Shown here: piece by piece, positions 8,503-17,799 of the stretch
How positions within the stretch are numbered: the first letter of the stretch is position 1
How the letters are laid out: each line of letters starts with the position of its first letter
The notes under the pieces: generated by a model
Told to the model about the DNA's origin: nothing
Databases searched by the model: none
The model's input: only the letters and a program-made list of their open reading frames with translations
Assembly: GCA_030680805.1 (NCBI GenBank)
Contig: JAUXUK010000070.1
Coordinates: forward strand, 62,001-126,000
DNA from: Sulfuritalea sp.
GTDB taxonomy: Bacteria > Pseudomonadota > Gammaproteobacteria > Burkholderiales > Rhodocyclaceae
Direction of reading: 5' to 3'
DNA: 64,000 nt
Made by a program: the position numbers and the translations under genes

Positions 8503-8520
8503 CCCCGCCCCAGGGCGGGG
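8503..8520. terminator. GC-rich hairpin downstream of the RNase HI-like gene
   Basis: CCCCGCCC and GGGCGGGG form a perfect 8-bp stem around a 2-base spacer, in the 220-bp gap after the RNase HI-like gene. There is no T-run, so it is a weak terminator candidate or a stray palindrome. Confidence 0.3.
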
Positions 8521-8650
8521 CTACTGGTTAGCTCGCTTCGCTCGATTGTCACCAGTCGCTCCGGATGAGGTGTTTCATAACGTTAAGGCGGTGCTGCGGC
8601 GAGGCCGGTTTCCGCTATGATCCGCCGGCACCCTACACAGGAGCCAGCCC

Positions 8651-9085
8651 TTGGGAATACTGACCAACATCGTCGCCGCGGAAGACGATGAAATTGCCGC
8701 CATCGGCGAATCGCTGCGGCCGGTGGACGAATGGAGCGGCCTCGAACGCCGCGGCATCGACACGGCCAAGATCGCGACACTGCATTGCCTGCTGACCGGC
8801 GAGGAATTTGAAGAGGCCATCGGCGCCTACGAGCCCGTCTATGTTGCGGACGAGGGCGCGGTGGTGCTGCGCATCGCCGACGAGGTCATGGAACGCCTGG
8901 CCAGCCTTGACGAAGAGGCGCTGGAACTCGTCGCCGAAGAACTGGCGGCCACCGAAGAGTATGAGCTGGAACAGTGGGAGGCAGAGGACGTGCAGGCACT
9001 GGTAATGGAACTGGCCGATCTTGCGCGGCTGGCCGACTCGCAGGGCCAGGCGATGTTCGTCTGGATGCATCCTCTGCTTACCTGA
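8651..9085 (+). CDS. Hypothetical acidic protein, weakly DUF1877-like
   Basis: 144 residues, very acidic, cytoplasmic. The TTG start is supported by a clean AGGAG seven bases upstream. The order of elements (MGILTNIVAAEDDEI, then a SLRPVDEWSGLERRGIDTAK segment, then LHCLLTG) resembles YfbM/DUF1877 proteins, whose function is unknown. The resemblance is by eye only. Nearby genes (GIY-YIG, hydrolase) give no functional clue. Confidence 0.6.
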   Translation: MGILTNIVAAEDDEIAAIGESLRPVDEWSGLERRGIDTAKIATLHCLLTGEEFEEAIGAYEPVYVADEGAVVLRIADEVMERLASLDEEALELVAEELAATEEYELEQWEAEDVQALVMELADLARLADSQGQAMFVWMHPLLT

Positions 9086-9105
9086 GCGGTACCGCTGTCG
9101 AACAA

Positions 9106-9393
9106 ATGCCATCGAACAAGACCTGGTTTGTCTACCTGATTGAATGCACCGACGGCTGCCTCTACACGGGGATTACCGTTGATCTCGAGTCGCGCTTCAA
9201 GGCTCACCTGCAGGGCCGAGGTGCGCGCTACATGCGCCTGCACCCGCCCTTGCGCATGCTGGCGGCCGAAGCGCATCCGGACCGCTCTGCCGCCTCAAAG
9301 GCAGAACATCGCATCAAGCAGCTCCCGCCGGCTGAAAAGCGTGCCTGCGCGGCGCAAATGACTGCCGGCCCCCTTCCTTCCGCCTCGGTTTAG
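9106..9393 (+). CDS. GIY-YIG domain protein (YhbQ/UPF0213-like)
   Basis: 95 residues covering a single GIY-YIG nuclease fold: FVYLIECTDGCLYTGIT holds the two signature strands, followed by the catalytic-type Arg in LESRFKAHL and a Glu in ASKAEHRIKQL. Stand-alone short GIY-YIG proteins like YhbQ have been linked to DNA repair, but their physiological substrate is unclear. The ATG at 9106 is the start that gives the family length; an upstream in-frame extension lies inside the previous gene. Confidence 0.8.
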   Translation: MPSNKTWFVYLIECTDGCLYTGITVDLESRFKAHLQGRGARYMRLHPPLRMLAAEAHPDRSAASKAEHRIKQLPPAEKRACAAQMTAGPLPSASV

Positions 9394-9406
9394 TCGGGCC
9401 ACCACG

Positions 9407-10234
9407 ATGATCGTTTTTTCCCACGCCAACAGTTATAGCGCCGCCACCTATCGCCAGCTTTTCGACGGCTGGCGTGCCGCTGGTGAAGAGGTCGCGGCCG
9501 TCGAGCATTTCGGCCATGACGAACGATTTCCTGTGGACCGCAGCTGGCGCGGCATGACCCACCAGCTCACGACGCTGATCGACAGCCAGCCCGAACCGCG
9601 CCTCTGGCTGGTCGGGCACTCCATGGGCGGCTACCTGAGCCTGCTGGCGGCCGGCCAGCGGCCGCAACGCGTGCGGGGGGTGATATTGCTCGATTCTCCC
9701 ATCCTGTATGGCTGGAAAGCCGGCGTCGTCAGCCTGCTCAAGGCCGCCGGGCAGATGCGCCGGGTGTCGCCCGCGGGGGCGGCGATGAAGCGCCGCGATC
9801 GCTGGCAAAACCTCGGCGAGGCGCACCGGCATTTTGCGGCGAAGCCGATGTTCGCCCGCTGGCATCCGGCCATCCTCGACGACTATATCCACTTCGGCAC
9901 CGAACAGGATCCCGCTGACCATGCAGGCGCCGGTCGTCGCCTGAAGTTTCGTCCCGAGATCGAGGCTGAAATCTACTCGACCGTGCCGAACCGGTTGGTG
10001 TCCTATCTGCGTTTGCATCCTCCCGGTGGGCCGGTCGCCTTCGTTGCCGGAACTCGCTCGCGCGAGGTGCGCCAGGTCGGGCTGGCCGCCACGCGGCGCG
10101 TCACCCAGGGGCGCATCAGCTGGATGGAAGGCTCCCATCTCTTTCCCTTCGAGCGGCCGAAGGAAACCGTGCGCGAGGTGCTCGACTGGATGCAGCGGCT
10201 GGACGGGGCGCTTCTTGGCCGGGACGCCGCATGA
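9407..10234 (+). CDS. Alpha/beta hydrolase
   Basis: 275 residues without a signal peptide. The nucleophile elbow GHSMGG (around residue 70) places the catalytic Ser; the C-terminal GSHLFPFERP supplies the likely catalytic His. The N-terminal MIVFSHANSYSAATYRQLF contains the oxyanion-hole-type SHAN segment of this esterase/lipase-like family. Substrate is unknown. It overlaps the following small membrane gene by 4 bp (ATGA). Confidence 0.8.
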   Translation: MIVFSHANSYSAATYRQLFDGWRAAGEEVAAVEHFGHDERFPVDRSWRGMTHQLTTLIDSQPEPRLWLVGHSMGGYLSLLAAGQRPQRVRGVILLDSPILYGWKAGVVSLLKAAGQMRRVSPAGAAMKRRDRWQNLGEAHRHFAAKPMFARWHPAILDDYIHFGTEQDPADHAGAGRRLKFRPEIEAEIYSTVPNRLVSYLRLHPPGGPVAFVAGTRSREVRQVGLAATRRVTQGRISWMEGSHLFPFERPKETVREVLDWMQRLDGALLGRDAA

Positions 10235-10449
10235 AGCTCGGCCGGCTCTACCAGCCGCGCAATCCGGCGTTCTGGCTGATGGTGGTGTTCAACGCGCTGT
10301 CGACGCTGCTGGCCTGGGTGGCGCGAACCTACGAACTGGCGCCGGCCGCATCGCTGGTGCTGGCAGGCGTCGCGATTGCCAACGCCTTGATCGGGCTGCG
10401 CCTGATGCTGCTGCTGATGCGCGACCGACCGGCCGGGGAGCCCGAGTAG
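10231..10449 (+). CDS. Small two-helix membrane protein
   Basis: 72 residues with two predicted membrane helices (about 12-31 and 37-62) and a short charged tail. It is translationally coupled to the hydrolase upstream through an ATGA overlap and is followed by a strong terminator, so it closes that operon. No family is recognised. Confidence 0.65.
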   Translation: MKLGRLYQPRNPAFWLMVVFNALSTLLAWVARTYELAPAASLVLAGVAIANALIGLRLMLLLMRDRPAGEPE

Positions 10450-10488
10450 CCGGGGATTGCGCTTGCGGCCGAAGTCCATACGAAAAAA

Positions 10489-10515
10489 CCCCGGGAGCAG
10501 GCTCCCGGGGTTTTT
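10489..10515. terminator. Bidirectional intrinsic terminator
   Basis: A perfect 10-bp stem (CCCCGGGAGC / GCTCCCGGGG) with a 2-base centre, an A-run before it and TTTTT after it. It ends transcripts from the hydrolase operon (plus) and from nrdJ (minus). Confidence 0.9.
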
Positions 10516-10542
10516 GATGTGAAAGCAGCGATTCCGGGCGTC

Positions 10543-13458
10543 TTAGCCGCAGGTCCCCACTGCGCCGCAGGCCGAACAGAAATCGCAGCCGTCCTTGCGG
10601 ATCACCGTGTAGTTGCCGCATTCGCCGCACAGCGAGCCCTGCATCACCTTGACGCCACCGTTCTTCTGTTCGGGGACTTCGAGGATGCCCATTTCGCGTG
10701 TCGGGTAGCCATGCTCGTCGAGAATGTGCAGCATGGCATAGCGATGCATGATCAGGCGGGCGATGTAGGCGACCGTCGAGGGCCAGTTCTGCTGCTTGTT
10801 GGATCCCGGTACGCGCGCCATGAAATCGCCCAGCGGCTCGGCGTAGTTGGTCAGCTTCCTCAGCTTCATGCCGATCCAGGCCGGGTCGAGCACGCGCATG
10901 TCGAGCGAGAGCAGGCGCGTCAGGCCGTCCAGCGCACGCGGGTAGTGGCCGGAGAGCCACACCGAGTAGGGCCGCGTGACGCCGTCGGGCAGGGTGATTT
11001 CCTTGAGGCCGAGCACGAACTCCTCGCCGGCGGCCGGGTTCACCACATCGACCGTCCATGACAGCGTGCCGTCGGTGCCGGTCTTGGGTTCGTCGCGGCT
11101 GAACATGCAGTCGATCACCGGAGTGGCTTCGGAGCCATCCAGCGCGCCGAGTTTCTCGCACCGATAGCGCACCACCTGGGCCAGCGCCGAGACCACCCCG
11201 GGCACCAGCTTGCGCTCGCCGTTGGGCGGCAGCGGAAGCTCGAAGGCGTCGTCGTCCTGCGTCCTGGCCAGTGCGTCGAGCTTGAGCTTGAGCCAGGCCT
11301 TGTCGTTGGCGCGCATGTCCATTGACAGGGTCTTGGCTACGGCACCGATGCCGCGCGGCTGCTCGGCGCCATTGACCCAGACTTCGAAGGGCACGTCGCG
11401 GCCCATTTCGTTCTCGATCTGGCCGACGAAAAGGGCGAACTCGCCGTGCGGCGCTTCGATCATGTAGGTCCAGGCGGCATTGCCGTCGGTCATGCGCGGC
11501 CGGCCTGGCCAGCGCAGTGAGGCCAGCACCGGGGCGGGCAGGGCGCCGATCGACAGGCGGCGGTTGGCGTGGTCGATGGTCACGTCCTGCGGCTGCTTCT
11601 GGGCGTTTTCCGCGGGGGTGCTGCTGCCGACCGAAAGCACGCTGCCGAGCACCGAGTTGGGCCGGTAGGTGGCGAGCCCCTTGAGGCCGGATTTCCAGGC
11701 CTCCATGTAGAGGTCCTCGAACTCCGAGTAGGGATAGTCGGCGGGAACATTGACCGTCTTCGAAATCGAGGTGTCGATGTAGGGCGCAACTGCGGCGACC
11801 ATCTTCTCGTGAGCCTGGGCCGAGATTTCCAGCGCCGTGACGAAGTAGTCCGGCAACTTGGAAACATCGCCGCCCTGGTGCTTGTAGAGGCGCCAGGCGT
11901 AGTCCTCGACCGCGTATTCCTTGTGCGTGCCGTCAGCCATGCGCTTTTTGCGCGTGTAGACCCAGGAGAACGGCGGTTCGATACCGTTCGAGGCGTTGTC
12001 GGCGAAGGCCAGGCTTATGGTGCCGGTGGGGGCGATCGACAGCAGGTGCGAGTTGCGCAGGCCGTGCTTGCGGATGGAGTCCTTGATTTCCTGCGGCAGG
12101 CGCGAGGCGAAATTGCCGCCCGACAGGTACATGTCGGCATTGAACAGCGGGAAGGCACCGCGCTCTTTCGCCAGCTCGACCGAATAGAGGTAGGAACGGT
12201 CGCGCATGTACTCCGAAATCTTCGTCGCCATGTCGCGCGCGGCGTCGGTGTCGTAACGCAGCTTGAGCATGATCAGCGCATCGCCGAGGCCGGTGAAGCC
12301 GAGGCCCACGCGGCGCTTGTTCTGCGCCTCCTTCAACTGCTGCTCCAGCGGCCAGTGGGTGGCGTCGAGCACGTTGTCGAGCATGCGTACCGAGGTGTCG
12401 ATGACCCGGCCGAAGGCGGCGAAATCGAAGCTGGCCTTTTTGCTGAAGGCGTCCTGGACGAACAGCGTCAGGTTGATCGAGCCGAGGCAGCAGCAGCCAT
12501 AGGGCGGCAGCGGCTGTTCGGCGCAGGGGTTGGTGGCCTCGATGTTCTCGCAGTAATAAAGGTTGTTGTCCTTGTTCATGCGGTCGAGGAACAGGATGCC
12601 CGGCTCGGCGTGATCGTAGGTGGAGCGCATGATCTGCTCCCACAAATCACGTGCGGGAATCTTGCGATAGACCCACTGGCCGTCTTCGCGCTGATAGGCG
12701 CCGGCGGCCTTGATGTCGGCCGAGGGTGTCGCACGATGCGTCAGTTCGATCTCGCCATCGGCCTCGACGGCCTGCATGAAGGGGTCGGTGACGCCGATCG
12801 AGATGTTGAAGTTGCTCAGGTCGCCCTTGTCCTTGGCATGGATGAAGACTTCGATGTCCGGGTGGTCACAACGCAGCACGCCCATTTGCGCGCCACGGCG
12901 GCTGCCGGCGGATTCGACCGTCTCGCAGGAGCGGTCAAACACGCGCATGTACGAGACCGGGCCGGAAGCCCGCGACTGGGTGCCCTTGACGCGCGCGCCG
13001 ATCGGACGGATGGAAGAGAAGTCATAGCCGACACCGCCGCCGCGGCGCATGGTTTCGGCAGCCTGCAGCAGTGCGGTGTATATGCCGGGGCGACCGTCGA
13101 CGATTTCGGAAATCGAATCGCCCACCGGTTGCACGAAGCAGTTGATCAGCGTGGCGCAGAGATCGGTGCCGGCGGCGGAGTTGATGCGACCGGCGGGAAC
13201 AAAGCCGTTTTCCTGGGCTTCGAGGAAGCGCGCTTCCCAGAAACTTCGTTTGTCCTCGACTTCAATCGAGGCCAGCGCGCGGGCCACGCGGCTGCGCACG
13301 TCGCGGACGTCGCGTTCCGTGCCCTTGGCATACTTTTCAAGCAGGACCTCGCCTGAAATCTCCTGCGGCAGCGGCAGGTCCATCTGCCCTGTGTGATCGT
13401 AACCTGCTGTTTCCTCAGTATTATTTATTGTGTTAGTCATGGTCTCTTCCGAAGGCAT
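10543..13458 (-). CDS. nrdJ: B12-dependent (class II) ribonucleotide reductase NrdJ
   Basis: 971 residues; reduces ribonucleotides to deoxyribonucleotides with adenosylcobalamin, independent of oxygen. The catalytic barrel (about 30-610) shows [31 protein letters not shown], the active-site segment [14 protein letters not shown] and [12 protein letters not shown]. The C-terminal third carries duplicated TSCPD-type segments ([28 protein letters not shown]). The end is a zinc-ribbon-like cysteine tail, CGECGNY and [14 protein letters not shown], which supplies the shuttling cysteines. The upstream region holds likely NrdR boxes. An internal ATG seven codons in (MTNTINN) is an alternative start. 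Confidence 0.95.
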   Translation of the reverse strand: MPSEETMTNTINNTEETAGYDHTGQMDLPLPQEISGEVLLEKYAKGTERDVRDVRSRVARALASIEVEDKRSFWEARFLEAQENGFVPAGRINSAAGTDLCATLINCFVQPVGDSISEIVDGRPGIYTALLQAAETMRRGGGVGYDFSSIRPIGARVKGTQSRASGPVSYMRVFDRSCETVESAGSRRGAQMGVLRCDHPDIEVFIHAKDKGDLSNFNISIGVTDPFMQAVEADGEIELTHRATPSADIKAAGAYQREDGQWVYRKIPARDLWEQIMRSTYDHAEPGILFLDRMNKDNNLYYCENIEATNPCAEQPLPPYGCCCLGSINLTLFVQDAFSKKASFDFAAFGRVIDTSVRMLDNVLDATHWPLEQQLKEAQNKRRVGLGFTGLGDALIMLKLRYDTDAARDMATKISEYMRDRSYLYSVELAKERGAFPLFNADMYLSGGNFASRLPQEIKDSIRKHGLRNSHLLSIAPTGTISLAFADNASNGIEPPFSWVYTRKKRMADGTHKEYAVEDYAWRLYKHQGGDVSKLPDYFVTALEISAQAHEKMVAAVAPYIDTSISKTVNVPADYPYSEFEDLYMEAWKSGLKGLATYRPNSVLGSVLSVGSSTPAENAQKQPQDVTIDHANRRLSIGALPAPVLASLRWPGRPRMTDGNAAWTYMIEAPHGEFALFVGQIENEMGRDVPFEVWVNGAEQPRGIGAVAKTLSMDMRANDKAWLKLKLDALARTQDDDAFELPLPPNGERKLVPGVVSALAQVVRYRCEKLGALDGSEATPVIDCMFSRDEPKTGTDGTLSWTVDVVNPAAGEEFVLGLKEITLPDGVTRPYSVWLSGHYPRALDGLTRLLSLDMRVLDPAWIGMKLRKLTNYAEPLGDFMARVPGSNKQQNWPSTVAYIARLIMHRYAMLHILDEHGYPTREMGILEVPEQKNGGVKVMQGSLCGECGNYTVIRKDGCDFCSACGAVGTCG

Positions 13459-13552
13459 GTCCGTTTTAGTTATTCAGCGAGCGGGGAAGCATACCCCCGG
13501 GTTTCTATCGTGAAAAGGAGAAAATTTTTACATCAAGAAAAACAATGAGTTA

Positions 13553-13568
13553 ATAAAAGCGCTAGTGC
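13553..13568 (-). promoter_or_regulatory. Second, weaker NrdR box candidate
   Basis: Contains CTAGTG and matches the NrdR consensus at about 9 of 16 positions. Its centre lies 32 bp from that of the better box, three helical turns, as in known paired NrdR sites. Confidence 0.35.
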
Positions 13569-13584
13569 AGGTCTCAGTACGCCC

Positions 13585-13600
13585 TACTAGATATAGTATG
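13585..13600 (-). promoter_or_regulatory. NrdR box upstream of nrdJ
   Basis: TACTAGATATAGTATG on the plus strand, a near-palindrome close to the NrdR consensus ACACTATATCTAGTGT read on the minus strand. It lies about 130 bp upstream of nrdJ. NrdR represses ribonucleotide reductase genes, so this fits its position. The rest of the 303-bp gap between nrdJ and ackA holds only a hairpin near 13703-13732 and no gene. Confidence 0.6.
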
Positions 13601-13761
13601 TTTTTCAACAAGGAAAGGGGAGGAAAAACAGGGGGATGGCGCTGCTTTTCGAGACTTGGCTTGAGTGCGCTCTGGGCCGCTTTTTGCTTGGGTAGTTTCG
13701 GGTCAAGTTGTCAAGGGGGTTGACAGGCTTGATGGGACTGGAAAACGCCGAAAGTGGCCGC

Positions 13762-14964
13762 TTAGGCGATGAGCTCCGCCGTGTGCCGGGCAATAATCCA
13801 CTCTTCATTCGTGGGTATGACGCAGACGTCTATTTTGCTGTCCGTCGTCGAAATTTTTGACGCGTTGGCATCATTGGCGACCGAATTCAGCTTCAATCCG
13901 AGCCATCCCAGCCGGTCGCAAATCATGGCCCGTACCGGGGCGCCATGTTCGCCGATGCCGCCGGTGAATACCAGCGCATCGAGACCGCCCAGCGCGGCCG
14001 TCAGCGAGCCGATTTCGCGCACTATGCGGTAGCAGAACAGGTCGACCGCCTCGCGCGCTTCCGGCGCCGGCGAATCGAGCAGTATGCGCATGTCCTGACT
14101 GATGCCCGATACGCCGAGCAGGCCCGATTCCTTGTAGAGCAGCCGGGTCAGCGCCTTGGCGTCCATCTTCTGGTAATCCATCAGGTAGAGCAGCACGCCG
14201 GGATCGAGGTTGCCGGTGCGGCTGCCCATCATCAGTCCATCGACGGCGGTGAAACCCATGGTCGAGGCCTGGCTCTTCAGATCCTTCATGGCGCACATCG
14301 ATGCGCCATTGCCCAGATGCGCGACGATCACACGACCCTTCGCGCGGTCATCTGCAAGGTGCTGCGGCAGCACCTCGGCAATGTATTCGTAGGACAGGCC
14401 GTGAAAGCCGTAGCGGCGCACGCCCTGTGCGGTGATGGCGCGCGGCAGCGCGAACAGCTGCGCGACCTCGGGCTGGCTGCGATGAAACGCCGTGTCGAAG
14501 CAGGCGACCTGCGGGATGCCCGGCAGGGCCGCCGTCATTGCGTCGATGCCGGCCAGGTTGTGCGGCTGGTGCAACGGGGCCAGCGGAATGAAGTCGCGCA
14601 GCGCACCGACCATGGCGGCATCGAGCACCACCGGCTGCGAAAATTTCTGCGCTCCATGCACCACGCGGTGGCCGACGCCGCAGATGCGCCAGCCGGCTTC
14701 GTGACCGTGCAGCCAGTCGACCAGGAAGTTCAGTGCGCTCTTGTGCTGGGACTCGGCCGGACCTTCGAGCATGAGATCGGTGTCGTCCAGCACGCGTCCG
14801 CCGGCATCGCGGGCCTTGAGGTGTGCGCACTGACCACCGGCGGCGCCGATGCCGTCGATCTGGCCGACCAGTTCGGGCTGTTGCGGGATCGTTGCCGTGC
14901 GCGCGAACAGCGCGAACTTTATCGACGATGATCCGGCATTGAGGGTGAGGATGGCATCAGCCAT
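13762..14964 (-). CDS. ackA: Acetate kinase
   Basis: 400 residues, the usual AckA length. Interconverts acetyl phosphate + ADP with acetate + ATP. Family signatures are all present: NAGSSSIKFALF at the N-terminus, GHRVVHG, CFDTAFH, GASMCAM, GLMMGSRTGNLDPG and FTGGIGEHG. It follows the MaoC-Pta gene on the same strand, separated by a REP-like pair. Acetyl phosphate can come from Pta or from Xsc encoded 4 kb away. Confidence 0.95.
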   Translation of the reverse strand: MADAILTLNAGSSSIKFALFARTATIPQQPELVGQIDGIGAAGGQCAHLKARDAGGRVLDDTDLMLEGPAESQHKSALNFLVDWLHGHEAGWRICGVGHRVVHGAQKFSQPVVLDAAMVGALRDFIPLAPLHQPHNLAGIDAMTAALPGIPQVACFDTAFHRSQPEVAQLFALPRAITAQGVRRYGFHGLSYEYIAEVLPQHLADDRAKGRVIVAHLGNGASMCAMKDLKSQASTMGFTAVDGLMMGSRTGNLDPGVLLYLMDYQKMDAKALTRLLYKESGLLGVSGISQDMRILLDSPAPEAREAVDLFCYRIVREIGSLTAALGGLDALVFTGGIGEHGAPVRAMICDRLGWLGLKLNSVANDANASKISTTDSKIDVCVIPTNEEWIIARHTAELIA

Positions 14965-14996
14965 GGTTTTTTCCTTCTGGGAATGCTGAATAAGCC

Positions 14997-15063
14997 GTCA
15001 CACCGGCGAAAGCCGGTGTCCAGTGCAATGACTGTTCTGGATTCCGGCTTTCGCCGGAATGAC
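14997..15063. repeat. REP-like inverted pair A
   Basis: Two small hairpins in mirror orientation, ACCGGCGAAAGCCGGT and ATTCCGGCTTTCGCCGGAAT, bounded by GTCA at one end and TGAC at the other. Lies between ackA and the MaoC-Pta gene. Confidence 0.75.
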
Positions 15064-15087
15064 GAATCGTAAATGAGCAGTGGTTCC

Positions 15088-16506
15088 TCAGATTTTCTTG
15101 CGCTTGGCATGCGCCATCACCATCGCCACGGCGGTGGAGGCGGTGCGCGTTTCGGCCGAGTCGGCGCGGCTGGTCAGCACGATCGGCACCCGCGCCCCGA
15201 GCACGATGCCCGAAGTCAGCGCATCGGCCAGGTATTCGAGCTGCTTGGCCAGCATGTTGCCGGATTCGATGTCGGGCACCAGCAGGATGTCGGCCTGGCC
15301 GGCCACCGCCGACTTGATGCCCTTGGTGCGCGCGGCCACCAGCGAGATGGCGTTGTCGAAGGCCAGCGGGCCGTCGAGCAGGCCGCCGGTGATCTGGCCG
15401 CGGTCGGCCATCTTGCACAGGGCGGCGGCGTCGAGCGTGGCCTGCATCTTCAGATTGACGGTTTCCACCGCGGCGAGGATCGCCACCTTCGGGTCGGCGA
15501 TCTTCAGCATGTGCGCCAGGTCGATCGCGTTCTGCACGATGTCGACCTTGGCTTCGAGATCGGGCGCGACGTTGACCGCCGCATCGGTGATGAACAGCAG
15601 GCGCGGATAGGTCGGCACGTCCATCAGGAAGACATGGCTGATGCGCCGCGCAGTGCGCAGCCCGGTCGTCTTGTCGATGACTTCGCTCATCAACTCGTCG
15701 GTATGCAGCGAGCCTTTCATCAGCGCCTCGACCTGGCCTTCGCGCGCCAGCGAGACGGCGATCTCCGCCGCGGCATGGCTGTGGGCAACGTTGATGATGG
15801 TGCAGCCGTAGAGGTCGAGCTGGTTGCCTTCGGCAATCTGGCGGATCTTTTCTTCCGGGCCGACCAGGGTCGGGATGATCAGGCCGCGATCGCGCGCCAG
15901 CAAAGCGCCCTTGAGCGATTCGGTATCGCAGGGATGCGCCACGGCCATGGAGATCGGCGTCAGTCCCTTGGTGATTTCAAGCAGATGTTCGAAGCGCGCC
16001 TTGCGGGTTTCGGACAGCTTGAAGTCCGGAAGGTTGGCTTTCAGGCGTCGTATTTTTTCAGTGGGGGCCAACACTTCGGCGGTGCCGCTGATCACCTTTT
16101 GTCCGTCCTGGTTGGTGCACTGGCAATCGAACACCATGTGATGGTTGTGCTTGAACTTTTTTTCGCAGGTGATGGTGACCGTCAGCGTGTCGCCGACGCG
16201 TACCGGCAGCGCGAAGTGCAGCGACTGATCCTTGTACACCGTCCCCGGCCCGGGAAACTGCGTCCCCAGTACATTGGAAATCAGCGCACCGCCCCACATG
16301 CCGTGGGCGATGACCTCGCGCAGCATCGAAGAATGCGCGTATTCGGGATCGACATGCGACGGGTTGATGTCGCCCGACATGATGGCGTACATCTGGATGT
16401 CTTCGTGCCGCAAGGTCCGCACCAGCGACGCGCTGTCACCGATCTCGATCTCGTCGAAGGTGCGGTTCTCGATGTATTCGGAATTGGTGGCTTGAATCTG
16501 GGTCAT
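15088..16506 (-). CDS. Bifunctional MaoC-type hydratase / phosphate acetyltransferase
   Basis: 472 residues. Residues about 10-150 form a MaoC hot-dog domain with the dehydratase motif (YAIMSGDINPSHVDPEYA then IAHGMWGGAL). Residues about 160-470 form a phosphate acetyl/butyryl-transferase domain (SLKGALLARDRGLIIPTLVG; LLVPDIESGNMLAKQL). Such fusions transfer an acyl group between CoA and phosphate. With ackA downstream it gives a complete acetyl-CoA / acetyl-P / acetate route. It could also drain acetyl phosphate made by Xsc. Whether the MaoC part acts on enoyl-CoA here is unknown. Confidence 0.9.
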   Translation of the reverse strand: MTQIQATNSEYIENRTFDEIEIGDSASLVRTLRHEDIQMYAIMSGDINPSHVDPEYAHSSMLREVIAHGMWGGALISNVLGTQFPGPGTVYKDQSLHFALPVRVGDTLTVTITCEKKFKHNHHMVFDCQCTNQDGQKVISGTAEVLAPTEKIRRLKANLPDFKLSETRKARFEHLLEITKGLTPISMAVAHPCDTESLKGALLARDRGLIIPTLVGPEEKIRQIAEGNQLDLYGCTIINVAHSHAAAEIAVSLAREGQVEALMKGSLHTDELMSEVIDKTTGLRTARRISHVFLMDVPTYPRLLFITDAAVNVAPDLEAKVDIVQNAIDLAHMLKIADPKVAILAAVETVNLKMQATLDAAALCKMADRGQITGGLLDGPLAFDNAISLVAARTKGIKSAVAGQADILLVPDIESGNMLAKQLEYLADALTSGIVLGARVPIVLTSRADSAETRTASTAVAMVMAHAKRKKI

Positions 16507-16677
16507 GATCTTGCTCCGTGAGCTTTCGATACTATCTTAGCGCGGAATTGTTGCAATGCAATAAGTGGCCTCGACTATTCACTTGTCCTTTGATCCAAAT
16601 CAGCGCCGCCCGGCAAACATGTTGTCAGCGCAGTTGGAGCCTGCCGGATGCGTCAGGCGGTCAATAGCCCCATGGAT

Positions 16678-17781
16678 TCACTTGCGCCAGGTGATTCTAT
16701 AAATGGCGCCGGCGTGATCATCGGCGATCAGCAGCGAGCCATCGGGCAGCATTTGCACATCCGCCGGACGGCCCCAGGCCGATTCACCCTGCAGCCAGCC
16801 GCTGGCAAAACTTTCGTAGCTTATTGCGCGGCCATCCTTCACGCGCACCAGGGCGATGCGATAGCCGATCTTCCTCGAGCGGTTCCACGAGCCGTGTTCC
16901 GCAATGAAGACCTGATTCCGGTATTCCGGCGGGAACATGGTCCCGCTGTAGAAGCGCATGCCAAGGCTGGCGACATGGGGCCCGAGCTTCTGCGCGGGCG
17001 GCTCGAATTCGCCGCACGACCGCCGGGAGCCGAATTCGGGATCGATCACCTCGCCGCCATGGCAATAGGGATAGCCAAAGTGCATGGCGGGGCGCGGCGC
17101 GCGATTGAGTTCGTCCGGCGGGCTGTCGTCGCCCAGCATGTCGCGGCCATTGTCGGTGAACCACAGCACGCGGTCGATCGGGTTCCAGTCGAAGCCGACG
17201 CTGTTGCGCACGCCACGGGCGAAGATTTCGCGGCCCGAGCCGTCGGCATTCATGCGCAGGATGCTGGCGTAGGGATCCTCCGGTGCGCAGATGTTGCACG
17301 GCGCGCCGACCGGCACGTAGAGCTTGCCATCCGGGCCGAAGGCGATGAACTTCCAGCCGTGGTGGGTGTCCTTCGGCAGGCTGTCGATGACGACCGTCGG
17401 CGTCGGCGGTTTCTCGATCTGGCGGTCGATATCGTCGTAGCGCAGGATGCGATTTACCGCGGCGACATACAGCGCGCCGCCTTTCCAGGCCAGCCCGCTG
17501 GGCATGTTCAGGCCGTCGGCGATGCGCACTACGGCGCCGGCCCGATAGGCCGCATCGAAGCGCACCGCATGTACCTTGCCGGCGCCGCGCGACCCCACGT
17601 AGAGCACGCCGCCTTTTCCGTCCGCGCCGCCGAGTGCCATCTGGCGCGCGTTGTCCACCCGCGCCCAGAGCTCGATGGCGAATCCAGGCGGCAGCTTGAT
17701 GGTTTCCAGCGGCAGCGGGACGGCGCTGCTGCGGGCGAGTGCGCTCCATGTCAGCAGAGTGAGGATCAACAGGCGTCGCAT
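16678..17781 (-). CDS. PQQ-type sugar (sorbosone/glucose) dehydrogenase, secreted
   Basis: 367 residues with a signal peptide (MRRLLILTLLTWSALARSSA) and a six-bladed beta-propeller of the soluble GDH/L-sorbosone dehydrogenase family. Typical pieces are MPSGLAWKGGALYVAA, HHGWKFIAFGPDGKLYVPVG, RNSVGFDWNPIDRVLWFTDN and FIAEHGSWNRSRKIGYR. Members oxidise sugars or related alcohols in the periplasm with PQQ and pass electrons to cytochromes. The substrate is unknown and no PQQ synthesis genes are in the window. It is followed closely by the IclR gene on the same strand. Confidence 0.82.
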   Translation of the reverse strand: MRRLLILTLLTWSALARSSAVPLPLETIKLPPGFAIELWARVDNARQMALGGADGKGGVLYVGSRGAGKVHAVRFDAAYRAGAVVRIADGLNMPSGLAWKGGALYVAAVNRILRYDDIDRQIEKPPTPTVVIDSLPKDTHHGWKFIAFGPDGKLYVPVGAPCNICAPEDPYASILRMNADGSGREIFARGVRNSVGFDWNPIDRVLWFTDNGRDMLGDDSPPDELNRAPRPAMHFGYPYCHGGEVIDPEFGSRRSCGEFEPPAQKLGPHVASLGMRFYSGTMFPPEYRNQVFIAEHGSWNRSRKIGYRIALVRVKDGRAISYESFASGWLQGESAWGRPADVQMLPDGSLLIADDHAGAIYRITWRK

Positions 17782-17799
17782 GACAACTCCTTGAACTGC

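Noticed and set aside
11569-13356. 595-codon open frame opposite nrdJ
   Set aside because: A shadow of nrdJ codon usage; the protein is low-complexity and matches no family.
13703-13732. Intrinsic terminator after ackA
   Set aside because: The inverted repeat near 13703-13732 has an internal mismatch and no T-run on the ackA side, so it is not called as a terminator.
13459-13761. Cobalamin riboswitch before nrdJ
   Set aside because: No recognisable B12-box or conserved riboswitch helices; NrdR-like sites explain the region better.
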